Shown here piece by piece: positions 29,004 through 36,810 of a stretch of 64,000 nt of DNA. Below the pieces are notes generated by a model. It saw only the letters and a list, made by a program, of their open reading frames with translations. It was not told the origin of the DNA and made no database searches. Position numbers and translations under genes: made by a program. Source of the stretch: Streptomyces novaecaesareae (GTDB lineage Bacteria > Actinomycetota > Actinomycetes > Streptomycetales > Streptomycetaceae); assembly GCF_000716875.1 (NCBI RefSeq), contig NZ_JNWQ01000008.1, forward strand, positions 1-64,000, in the 5' to 3' direction. Numbering within the stretch: the stretch's first letter is position 1; each line of letters opens with the position of its first letter.

Positions 29004-31208
29004 ATGGACGCCATGCAGCAGCCCGACACCCACACCACCGCCACCCCCGACCGCGCCGAGGTCCGGGCGCGGGCCGAGGCCGTCCTGCGCGAGCTCGCCG
29101 GCCCCGCCGCCGCCCTGCGCGAGGACCAGTGGACGGCCATCGAGGCCCTCGTGGTCGACCACCGCCGCGCCCTGGTCGTCCAGCGCACCGGCTGGGGGAA
29201 GTCCGCGGTCTACTTCATCGCCACCGCCCTGCTCCGGGCCCGCGGTGCCGGGCCGACGGTGATCGTCTCGCCGCTGCTCGCCCTGATGCGCAACCAGGTG
29301 GAGTCGGCGGCCCGGGCCGGCATCCACGCCCGCACCATCAACTCGGCCAACACCGACGAGTGGGACGAGGTCCAGGCCGAGGTCGCCGCCGGGAAGGTCG
29401 ACGTCCTGCTGGTCAGCCCCGAGCGGCTGAACAACCCCGACTTCCGCGACCAGGTGCTGCCCAAGCTCGCCGCCTCCACCGGCCTGCTGGTGGTCGACGA
29501 GGCGCACTGCATCTCGGACTGGGGGCACGACTTCCGCCCCGACTACCGCCGGCTGCGCACCATGCTCGCGGAGCTGCCGCCCGGTGTCCCGGTGCTGGCC
29601 ACGACCGCCACCGCCAACGCCCGGGTCACCGCGGACGTCGCCGAGCAGCTCGGCACCGGCACCGCCGACGAGCGCGCCCTGGTGCTGCGCGGACCGCTCG
29701 ACCGGGAGAGCCTCACCCTGGGCGTACTGGCCCTGCCCGACCCGGCGCACCGGCTCGCCTGGCTGGCCGACCACCTCGACCGGCTCCCCGGCTCCGGCAT
29801 CGTCTACACCCTGACCGTGGCCGCGGCCGAGGAGGTGACGGCCTTCCTGCGCGAGCGCGGCTTCCCGGTGGCCTCCTACTCCGGCCGCACTGAGGACGCC
29901 GAGCGCCGCACCGCCGAGGCCGACCTGCTCGCCAACCGGGTCAAGGCGCTGGTCGCCACCTCCGCGCTCGGCATGGGCTTCGACAAGCCCGACCTCGGCT
30001 TCGTGGTGCACCTCGGCTCGCCCAGCTCGCCGATCGCCTACTACCAGCAGGTCGGCCGGGCCGGGCGCGGCGTGGACCGGGCCGAGGTGCTGCTGCTGCC
30101 CGGGCGCGAGGACGAGGCGATCTGGCGCTACTTCGCCTCGCTGGCCTTCCCGCCGGAGGAGCAGGTGCGCCGCACCATCGACGCGCTGGCCGAGGCCGGC
30201 CGCCCGCTCTCCACCGCCGCCCTGGAGCCCCGGGTGGACCTGCGCCGGGCCCGGCTGGAGACCATGCTCAAGGTGCTCGACGTGGACGGCGCCGTCCGCC
30301 GGGTCAGGGGCGGCTGGACGGCCACCGGGCAGAGCTGGGAGTACGACACCGCCCGCTACGCCAAGGTCGCCGCCTCCCGGGAGGCGGAGCAGCGCGCGAT
30401 GCGCGAGTATGCGGCGGCCACCGGCTGCCGGATGGAGTTCCTGCGCCGGCAGCTGGACGACGAGCAGGCCGCGCCGTGCGGGCGGTGCGACAACTGCGCG
30501 GAGCCGCTGCACACCCCCGACGTCACCACCGAGACGCTGGCGGCGGCCCGGGCCGCGCTCGGCCGCCCGGGCGTGAGCTTCGAGCCGCGCCGGCTCTGGC
30601 CGACCGGGATGGACGCGCTCGGGGTGCCGCTCAAGGGCCGGATCCCGGCGGGCGAGCAGGCCGAGACCGGCCGCGCGCTCGGCCGGCTCTCCGACATCGG
30701 CTGGGGCAACCGGCTGCGCACCCTGCTCGCCGAGCAGGCGCCGGACGTCCCCGTGCCCGGCGAGGCGGTGGACGCCCTGGTGGCGGTGCTCGCCGACTGG
30801 GCCCGCGGGCCGGGCGGCTGGGCCGGGCCCGCTGCGGCGGAGGGGGCCCGGCTGGAGCGGCCGGTCGGTGTGGTGACCATGGCCTCCTCGGCCCGGCCCC
30901 AGCTGGTCGGCAGCCTCGGCGCGCGGATCGCCGAGATCGGGCGGCTGCCGCTGCTCGGCCGGATCGAGTACGCCGGCGGGCTGCCACCGCACGGGGCCCG
31001 CAGCAACAGCGCCCAGCGGCTGCACTCGCTGGCCGGGGCCCTGATCCTGCCGCCGGAGGTGGAGCAGGCGGTGGCGGCCGCCGGCGGGCCGGTGCTGCTC
31101 GTGGACGACCTCGTCGACTCGGGCTGGACGGTCACCGTGGCCGCCCGGCTGCTGCGCCGGGCCGGAGCGAGCGCGGTGCTGCCCCTGGTGCTGGCCGTGC
31201 AGGGGTGA
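29004..31208 (+). CDS. recQ: RecQ-family DNA helicase with C-terminal phosphoribosyltransferase-like domain
   Basis: A 734-residue protein. Helicase motifs: Q-motif region LREDQWTAIEAL, Walker A RTGWGKSAVYF, VSPLLALMRNQV, Walker B VVDEAHCISDWGHDFRPDYRRL, LATTATA, and in domain 2 VATSALGMGFDKPDLGFVVHLGSPSSPIAYYQQVGRAGR. A Zn-type Cys cluster (CGRCDNC) follows. The last 100 residues contain GPVLLVDDLVDSGWTVTVAARLLRRAGA, a PRPP-binding-loop pattern as in phosphoribosyltransferases. RecQ unwinds DNA 3' to 5' in recombination repair. The ATG at 29004 is chosen; 29013 is an alternative. A 10-bp stem hairpin follows 10 bases after the stop. Confidence 0.9.
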   Translation: MDAMQQPDTHTTATPDRAEVRARAEAVLRELAGPAAALREDQWTAIEALVVDHRRALVVQRTGWGKSAVYFIATALLRARGAGPTVIVSPLLALMRNQVESAARAGIHARTINSANTDEWDEVQAEVAAGKVDVLLVSPERLNNPDFRDQVLPKLAASTGLLVVDEAHCISDWGHDFRPDYRRLRTMLAELPPGVPVLATTATANARVTADVAEQLGTGTADERALVLRGPLDRESLTLGVLALPDPAHRLAWLADHLDRLPGSGIVYTLTVAAAEEVTAFLRERGFPVASYSGRTEDAERRTAEADLLANRVKALVATSALGMGFDKPDLGFVVHLGSPSSPIAYYQQVGRAGRGVDRAEVLLLPGREDEAIWRYFASLAFPPEEQVRRTIDALAEAGRPLSTAALEPRVDLRRARLETMLKVLDVDGAVRRVRGGWTATGQSWEYDTARYAKVAASREAEQRAMREYAAATGCRMEFLRRQLDDEQAAPCGRCDNCAEPLHTPDVTTETLAAARAALGRPGVSFEPRRLWPTGMDALGVPLKGRIPAGEQAETGRALGRLSDIGWGNRLRTLLAEQAPDVPVPGEAVDALVAVLADWARGPGGWAGPAAAEGARLERPVGVVTMASSARPQLVGSLGARIAEIGRLPLLGRIEYAGGLPPHGARSNSAQRLHSLAGALILPPEVEQAVAAAGGPVLLVDDLVDSGWTVTVAARLLRRAGASAVLPLVLAVQG

Positions 31209-31574
31209 CGGGGCGGCGGAAGGCCGTCGGGGGAACGACGGCCTTCACTCGAATGGTCTAACGGAAAGGATCGAGCCAAGCGATTTCGATCACACCGGTC
31301 AACCGGTCGAAGAAAGCGGTGGTCACCACGCCGACGACGGCTCGCGTCGCCCTTCGGACGTCGTGGATCAAGACCCGGTGGCATCCGGACGGGAGGCGGA
31401 TCAGGGTGGAACATATCCGGCAGAACATGGGCTATCGGGTGGCGTTCATCATTTCATCGTTGCCGCTCCGGCCCCGATGCCCCGAGAATTGGCGAGTACC
31501 CGAAACTCGGTCCACCGGACCCGCCCTTCGACGTACCCCGGCACCAGCCTGCCCACGGGCCAGGAAGGAGGATC
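31209..31574. other. 366-bp spacer after recQ
   Basis: It carries the recQ terminator at its left end. A relatively AT-rich stretch from about 31255 to 31480 should hold the promoter of the gene at 31575. A direct repeat ACCGGTCAACCGGT lies at about 31294-31307. No gene is apparent. Confidence 0.4.
31219..31246 (+). terminator. recQ terminator
   Basis: GAAGGCCGTC at 31219-31228 pairs perfectly with 31237-31246 around an 8-base loop, 10 bases after the recQ stop. Confidence 0.8.
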
Positions 31575-32291
31575 GTGATCAACGGTATCGACCGAGGTCA
31601 GCATCCCCTCTCCGGAGGTTCCACGCCCAGACGGGTGCTGGACCTGGAGGTCTGGACCGCCTCGGGGATCCCGTTGCTGCGCGACCCTCGCGAGTTCGTC
31701 CTGGAACTGCACCAACGCCACCTGCCTCAGCCGGGCACGGTCGTGGTCGCCGTCCTGGACACGATCCACCGCCTGGCCGCCTCGGCCTCCTTCGCCCCCT
31801 GGCCGCACGACACCGACGGCTGGCAGCACCGGAACGCCCTGCTGGCGCACCTGCGCCGGATCATCCCGCACGACCTGCGGCGGCCCGAGCCGACCCGCAC
31901 CGCCGTCCTGCTGCGCTGCCGCGACGGCGCCCCCGGCTGGACGGAGCAGGACGGCGCCTGGATGTGGGCGCTGCGGGACGCGGCCGTGCTGCACGGCCTA
32001 CGCTGCGGCGCATACATCGGACTCACGCCGGCGGGCTGGCACATCCTCGGGGACGGGCGGAACGGGCGCAATCCGCACGCGGGTTCGTGGGCGGACGGGC
32101 CGGTGCACACCGTGACGGAGCTGCCGCCACGCTCGGCGCGCGACGCCCCGCGCGGCCAGTACACCCGCCGGCAGGCGGCCGAGCATGCCCCTCACGGCGA
32201 GGGCACGCCGCACTCCCCGCAGTCCGAGCCACCGTGGATACCGGCGCGGGTCGCGGCGGTCGAGCCGACCCGCCGCACCGGCACGCGCTGA
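31575..32291 (+). CDS. Uncharacterised protein
   Basis: I do not recognise this 238-residue protein. The N-terminal 150 residues look folded (RVLDLEVWTASGIPLLRDPREFVLELHQRHLPQPGTVVVAVLDTIHRL and RTAVLLRCRDGAPGWTEQDGAWMWALRDAAVLHGLRCGAYIGLTPAGW). The last 70 are polar and probably disordered. There is no signal peptide or membrane helix. The start is a GTG with AGGAAGGAGG a few bases upstream, a strong ribosome site that supports a real gene. It is monocistronic and converges with the minus-strand gene at 32513. Confidence 0.6.
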   Translation: MINGIDRGQHPLSGGSTPRRVLDLEVWTASGIPLLRDPREFVLELHQRHLPQPGTVVVAVLDTIHRLAASASFAPWPHDTDGWQHRNALLAHLRRIIPHDLRRPEPTRTAVLLRCRDGAPGWTEQDGAWMWALRDAAVLHGLRCGAYIGLTPAGWHILGDGRNGRNPHAGSWADGPVHTVTELPPRSARDAPRGQYTRRQAAEHAPHGEGTPHSPQSEPPWIPARVAAVEPTRRTGTR

Positions 32292-32462
32292 GGCCGGGCG
32301 AACCGTCACCGGACGTCTCAGGGCCGAAAGGCCGCACCGACGCCCGGGCCGCCACCGCGCTCCGCCACCCCGCGCCGCCATCGCCGTGGGCCGCCGCAGT
32401 GAGCCGCCATCGCGCGCTGCCACGACGCGGACCGCCGCGGGCCCGCTCCGGCGGAGGACGGA

Positions 32463-32498
32463 CTCCGGGCCCGGCACCGTACGGCACCGGGCCCGGAG
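32463..32498. terminator. Long-stem terminator
   Basis: CTCCGGGCCCGG at 32463-32474 pairs perfectly with 32487-32498 around a 12-base loop containing CCGTACGG, which can pair further. It lies 15 bases beyond the minus-strand stop and also faces the plus-strand gene. Confidence 0.8.
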
Positions 32499-32512
32499 CG
32501 GGACGGGTGTGG

Positions 32513-33193
32513 TCAGGCCTTGAGCGGGCGCCCGGGCGCGGCGCCGGCCGCCCCCGTGGCCGCCGGGCCGGCGTCACCGCAGACCACCAGCAGCGTGGTC
32601 GCGTGGCCGAGCGCCTTGGTGTAGGCCTCGGCGGCCCGGGCGGCCGGTCCGCCGTTGACCACCAGGACGACCACCTCGCGCCGGACCGGGCGGTTCAGCG
32701 CGGCGTCGGCGTAGAACACGTCCCCGCCCTCGGCGAGTTGCGCCCAGTAGCGCTCCTCGCCGAAGGACAGCTCGTGCTGCTGCCAGGGGTGCGCCCCGCC
32801 GACCGTCAGCACCAGGATCTGGCCCGGGTCGCGGCCGGAGTCGAGCAGCAGGTCGACGGCGTCGTCGGCGCGCTCGACCGCCTGGGCCGGGGTGGCGGCG
32901 ATCCGCTGGACCTCCACCTGCGGTGCGGCGGGGGCCGGGCGCCGCGGCGCCGGGCCGGGCTTGGGGATCAGCGGCGGACCGGGGCGGGCGGCGCGCGGCG
33001 GGGCCGGGCTCCGGGGCGCCGGGCGGGGGCCGGGCACCGGAGCCGGGGCGGCGACGGTGGTGGTGGGTGCCGTGGCGGGTGCGCCGCCGGTGGCAGGCGC
33101 GTGGAGGGCTTGTGCGTCCGACTCGCGGGGGAAGGGAACGCCGGGGCCCGGGAGGCTCTCGTGAATCTCCGGCTCCTCGGGGAAGACAGGCAT
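32513..33193 (-). CDS. Uncharacterised Pro/Ala-rich protein with a C-terminal folded domain
   Basis: The 226-residue protein has an N-terminal 90 residues of low complexity (Pro, Ala, Arg). A folded C-terminal half follows: VERADDAVDLLLDSGRDPGQILVLTVGGAHPWQQHELSFGEERYWAQLAEGGDVFYADAALNRPVRREVVVLVVNGG. That half reminds me of C-terminal segments of some actinobacterial UvrD/DNA-helicase-like proteins, but no ATPase motifs are present, so I do not assign a function. It lies just upstream of the RNase HII gene on the other side of a 100-bp spacer, and is probably transcribed separately. Confidence 0.55.
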   Translation of the reverse strand: MPVFPEEPEIHESLPGPGVPFPRESDAQALHAPATGGAPATAPTTTVAAPAPVPGPRPAPRSPAPPRAARPGPPLIPKPGPAPRRPAPAAPQVEVQRIAATPAQAVERADDAVDLLLDSGRDPGQILVLTVGGAHPWQQHELSFGEERYWAQLAEGGDVFYADAALNRPVRREVVVLVVNGGPAARAAEAYTKALGHATTLLVVCGDAGPAATGAAGAAPGRPLKA

Positions 33194-33294
33194 ACCCGGA
33201 TATCTATCAAATGCCGGTCAGACGCGCACGGGCGCCCCACCCATTGGACCCCGGACACCTGCCGCCCCCGCCCGGGGCAATTCCATACGGACCG

Positions 33295-33993
33295 TCAGAA
33301 ACCGAGCGTCAACTGTTCGTCGGCGGACTCCCGGCCCCCGCCCGGGAGCTCCCGAACGCGCTTGAGGTGGCGCCACTTCGGCAGTGCGTCCATGTACGCC
33401 CAGGAGAGCCGGTGGTGCTCGGTGGGGCCGTGCTCCTCCAGTGCGGCCCGGTGCACCGGGGACGGGTAGCCGGCGTTGTCTGCGAAGCCGTACTCCGGGC
33501 ACCCCTCGCCCAGTTCGGCCATCAAGCCGTCGCGGTGGACCTTGGCGAGCACCGAGGCGGCGGAGACGCAGACGCAGGACTGGTCGCCCTTGATCACCGT
33601 GCGCACCCGCCAGGGGCCGCCGAGGTAGTCGTGCTTGCCGTCCAGGATCACCGCGTCGGGCTCGACCGGCAGCGCCTCCAGCGCACGGACGGCGGCCAGC
33701 CGCAGCGCCGCCGTCATCCCGAGTTCGTCGCACTCCTGCGGCGAGGCCTGCCCGAGGGCGTACGCGGTGACCCAGTCGGCGAGGACCGGGGCGAGCGCGC
33801 GGCGGCGCAGTTCGGTCAGCAGCTTGGAGTCGGTCAGCCCCTCCGGCGCCTTGCGCAGGCCGGTGACGGCCGCGCCGACGGTGACCGGCCCGGCCCAGGC
33901 GCCGCGCCCGACCTCGTCCAGGCCGACGACGGTCCTGGCGCCGGCCCGGCGCAGCGAGCGTTCGACGGAGTGCGTCGGCGGGACGATGGGCAT
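33295..33993 (-). CDS. rnhB: Ribonuclease HII
   Basis: The 232-residue enzyme has the type 2 RNase H pattern. The first acidic pair D26 and E27 lies in [20 protein letters not shown], then [17 protein letters not shown] with the third acidic residue, and [21 protein letters not shown]. Together these coordinate metal to cut RNA in RNA-DNA hybrids and single ribonucleotides in DNA. Length is normal for actinobacteria. It is probably monocistronic; the next gene on the same strand starts 100 bp further on. Confidence 0.93.
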   Translation of the reverse strand: MPIVPPTHSVERSLRRAGARTVVGLDEVGRGAWAGPVTVGAAVTGLRKAPEGLTDSKLLTELRRRALAPVLADWVTAYALGQASPQECDELGMTAALRLAAVRALEALPVEPDAVILDGKHDYLGGPWRVRTVIKGDQSCVCVSAASVLAKVHRDGLMAELGEGCPEYGFADNAGYPSPVHRAALEEHGPTEHHRLSWAYMDALPKWRHLKRVRELPGGGRESADEQLTLGF

Positions 33994-34132
33994 GGCGGCT
34001 TCCGTTCAACTGGGGCAGCCTCCAGCCTAAGCCCGCCTCACGGCCGCCGGATCCGCACCGGCCCCGACCCGGCCGAGGCCCGAGCCGACCGCAACCACGT
34101 CCCCGGCCCCGGCCCCGACCGTAAGGCTTACG

Positions 34133-34172
34133 CCCTCAGGCCCTCAGGCCCTCAGGCCCTCAGGCCCTCAGG
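34133..34172. repeat. Five 8-bp tandem repeats at the TetR gene end
   Basis: CCCTCAGG occurs five times without interruption. The last copy provides the TetR stop codon. On the minus strand each unit contains TGA, and the 8-base period moves it through all three frames. Copy number could vary between strains. Confidence 0.92.
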
Positions 34173-34944
34173 CGCGGATCATCGGCCGCAGGACCTCGTC
34201 CACCAGCCGGGTGGCGAAGTCCGGCCCCAGGTCCTGGAATCCGCGGATCTTGGCCTGGTAGAGCAGCATCGCCGGGATGACGTCGGCCACGAGCGGGGTG
34301 GCCGCGCCGGGCCGGACGTCGCCGCGTTCGGCGCCGCGGCGGAGGATCTCCAGGATGGTCGCCGTGGTCGGCTCGATGACCCGGTCGTTGATGAAGCCCT
34401 TGAAGACCTCGGCGCGTTCCTGGTCGATCTCGGCCATCAGCGCGTGCAGCGCGGCACCCACCCGGGAGCTCACCGCGGCCGTGAACGCCTCGATGAGCTG
34501 CAGGAGTTCGTCGCGGGCGGACCCGAGGTCGGGGGTGTCGTAAGGGCGTGGAAGAGTGGCGTCCAGGGCGTCGATGACGAGTTCGTCCTTGGACGCCCAG
34601 CGCCGGTAGAGCGCGGCCTTCCCGGTCCGCGCCGCGCCGGCGACGCCTTCCATGGTCAGCCGCGCGTATCCGCCGGAGGTGAGCTGGTCGAGCGCGGCCT
34701 CGAAGATCGCGTTCTCCAACTCCTTGCCCCGCCGCCGCCCGGGTCGCGCCAGGGCCTGGTGGGCGGCCCGCACGGGGCAGAGGGCCGGCTCCGCGCCCGA
34801 CCGCACGACCGACTCGACGCCCGGGGCCCGCGTGGCGTCCGGCGACCTCCCGGGCGGGGGCGCCGCGTCCGCCGCGTCTCCGACAGTCCGCCCCGATGAC
34901 CGACCGGACCGGTCCGCCACCAGGCGCCGCACCAACCGCTCCAT
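34168..34944 (-). CDS. TetR-family repressor of the adjacent MFS exporter gene
   Basis: The 258-residue protein has an unusual N-terminal extension of about 70 residues, then a TetR HTH: RRGKELENAIFEAALDQLTSGGYARLTMEGVAGAARTGKAALYRRWASKDELVIDAL. The ligand domain follows, with TetR_C-like segments (DERVIEPTTATILEILRRG). It is divergent from the MFS gene, and two palindromic sites lie in the shared promoter region, the classic arrangement for drug-inducible derepression. I placed the start at ATG 34944 because AAGGA lies 8 bases upstream; ATG 34953 would leave no spacer. The stop lies in an octanucleotide repeat array. Confidence 0.85.
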   Translation of the reverse strand: MERLVRRLVADRSGRSSGRTVGDAADAAPPPGRSPDATRAPGVESVVRSGAEPALCPVRAAHQALARPGRRRGKELENAIFEAALDQLTSGGYARLTMEGVAGAARTGKAALYRRWASKDELVIDALDATLPRPYDTPDLGSARDELLQLIEAFTAAVSSRVGAALHALMAEIDQERAEVFKGFINDRVIEPTTATILEILRRGAERGDVRPGAATPLVADVIPAMLLYQAKIRGFQDLGPDFATRLVDEVLRPMIRA

Positions 34945-34960
34945 CGCCACCATCCTTAAG

Positions 34961-34974
34961 GAACGCTTGCGTTC
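34961..34974. promoter_or_regulatory. TetR operator candidate 1
   Basis: GAACGCTTGCGTTC is a perfect palindrome (6-bp arms, TT centre), 17 bases upstream of the TetR start. Read on the minus strand it extends to GTGAACG-N4-CGTTCCTT, shared with site 2. Confidence 0.7.
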
Positions 34975-35006
34975 ACAATCACGGCCAGGATATCGTCCCG
35001 ATTAGT

Positions 35007-35020
35007 GAACGATCCCGTTC
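35007..35020. promoter_or_regulatory. TetR operator candidate 2
   Basis: GAACGATCCCGTTC has perfect 5-bp arms (GAACG/CGTTC). With flanks it reads GTGAACG-N4-CGTTCCTT like site 1, but in the opposite orientation. The centres lie 46 bp apart, on the way to the MFS start at 35118. Confidence 0.7.
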
Positions 35021-35117
35021 CTTCCCGGCCTGCGCAAGGCCGCGCATTGCCGCATCCGGGCACCGGCGGTCCGCCGGGTCCACAGCACCGAGCACGCAGC
35101 CAGCAGGGGGCAGATTC

Positions 35118-36668
35118 GTGGCTATCTCCGACACGCTCAGCAAGAACGCACCACCACGGGCCGGAAAGGGTGGGGGCAAGGGCATCACCCTGGCCGTCAT
35201 CGCGGCCACCCAGCTCATGGTGGTGCTCGACGCGACGATCGTGAACATCGCGTTGCCGCACATCAAGGACGCCCTGAACTTCTCGACCACCGACCTGTCG
35301 TGGGTCATCAACGCCTACACGCTGACCTTCGGCGGGCTCCTGCTGCTCGGTGGCCGTGCGGGCGACATCCTCGGCCGCCGCCGGGTGTTCATCTTCGGCA
35401 CCCTGCTGTTCGGCCTGGCCTCGCTGCTCGGCGGTTTCGCGCAGGACAGCGGCCTGCTGCTGGCCGCCCGCGCGCTCCAGGGCATCGGCGGCGCGATCTG
35501 CTCCCCGACGGCCTTCGCCCTGATCGCCACCAACTTCGAGGAGGGGCCGGAACGCAACAAGGCGTTCGGCGTCTTCTCGGCGGTGGCCGGATCGGGCGCC
35601 GCGATCGGCCTGCTGGCCGGCGGCCTGCTCACCGAGTACCTGGACTGGCGCTGGGTGTTCTTCGTCAACGTGCCGATCGCGATCCTGATCGCCGTCGCCG
35701 CGCCGCGCTACATCGCCGAGTCCGAGCGCCACCCGGGCCGCTTCGACCTGCCCGGTGCGCTCGCCTCGACCCTCGGCCTGGTCGGCCTGGTCTACGGGTT
35801 CATCCGGGCCGCCTCGGACGGCTGGTCGGACAGCATCACGCTCGGCTCCTTCGCGGCCGGCGCGATCCTGCTCGCCGCGTTCTTCGTGATCGAGAGGCGC
35901 ACCGACCAGCCGATCACCCCGCTGCACCTGTTCGCCAACCGCAACCGCACCGGCGGCCTGGTGATGATGCTCTGCCTGGCCGCGGCCATGTTCGGCATCT
36001 TCTTCTACGTGGTGCTGTTCGTGCAGGGCCCGCTCGGCTACAGCCCGCTGAAGGCCGGCGTCTCCTTCCTGCCGATCAGCGTCTCGATCATCATCGCCGC
36101 GCAGATCGCCTCCAACCTCCAGGCCAAGTACGGCCCGAAGCCGTTCATGGCGGGCGGCGCGCTGCTGGTCACCGTCGGTCTCAGCTGGCTGACCCAGATG
36201 AGCAAGGACAGCGGCTACCTGGACGGGGTGCTCGGCCCCACGGTGGTGTTCGGCTTCGGCATGGGCCTGATCTTCGTCCCGGTGATGCTGCTCTCCGTGG
36301 CCGGCGTCCCGGGCGAGGAGACCGGCGCCGCCTCCGGCCTGCTCAACTCGATGCAGCAGATCGGCGGTTCGCTCGGCCTCTCGATCCTGACCACGGTCTT
36401 CGCGCACTACGCCACGGCCGAAGCCACCGCGCAGCTGCCGGGGTTCATGCAGAGCGCGACCCCGGACCAGCTGGCCTACCTCCAGCAGCACCACGAGTTC
36501 CCGCCGGCGACGGACGCCGCCAACACCGTGCTCACCCAGGGCATTTCGCACGGCTTCATCGTGGGCGCCGCGCTCGCGGCGGTCGCCCTGGTGATCGCGG
36601 TCTTCGTGATCAAGGCCAAGGCCAGCGACCTGCCGAGCGGCGACTCCTCCGCCGTCGCGATGCACTGA
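35118..36668 (+). CDS. MFS drug-efflux transporter, DHA2 family
   Basis: The 516-residue protein has 14 predicted membrane helices. Motif D1 reads LMVVLDATIVNIALPHIKDALNFS, motif A GGRAGDILGRRRVF, and motif C appears as SGAAIGLLAGGLLTEYLDWRWVFFVNVPI, all typical of DHA2 (EmrB/QacA) proton antiporters. It probably exports toxic organic compounds or an antibiotic. The GTG start has AGGGGG about 8 bases upstream. It is divergent from the TetR gene and presumably induced when its substrate releases that repressor. A 15-bp terminator follows. Confidence 0.9.
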   Translation: MAISDTLSKNAPPRAGKGGGKGITLAVIAATQLMVVLDATIVNIALPHIKDALNFSTTDLSWVINAYTLTFGGLLLLGGRAGDILGRRRVFIFGTLLFGLASLLGGFAQDSGLLLAARALQGIGGAICSPTAFALIATNFEEGPERNKAFGVFSAVAGSGAAIGLLAGGLLTEYLDWRWVFFVNVPIAILIAVAAPRYIAESERHPGRFDLPGALASTLGLVGLVYGFIRAASDGWSDSITLGSFAAGAILLAAFFVIERRTDQPITPLHLFANRNRTGGLVMMLCLAAAMFGIFFYVVLFVQGPLGYSPLKAGVSFLPISVSIIIAAQIASNLQAKYGPKPFMAGGALLVTVGLSWLTQMSKDSGYLDGVLGPTVVFGFGMGLIFVPVMLLSVAGVPGEETGAASGLLNSMQQIGGSLGLSILTTVFAHYATAEATAQLPGFMQSATPDQLAYLQQHHEFPPATDAANTVLTQGISHGFIVGAALAAVALVIAVFVIKAKASDLPSGDSSAVAMH

Positions 36669-36747
36669 CAGCGGAACGAACCGGCGCCGGAACCAACCGG
36701 CGCCGGAACGGCCCGACGCCGCGGCATCCGGCGCCGGACAGACGTCC

Positions 36748-36784
36748 AGGGCCGGCCGGGAGCAGCACGCTCCCGGCCGGCCCT
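36748..36784. terminator. Strong convergent terminator
   Basis: A perfect 15-bp stem (36748-36762 with 36770-36784) closes a 7-base loop between the MFS gene and the convergent membrane-protein gene. GGCGCCGG-type repeats lie just before it. Confidence 0.88.
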
Positions 36785-36810
36785 GCCGCTGTCCGCCCCC
36801 CCACACAGGG

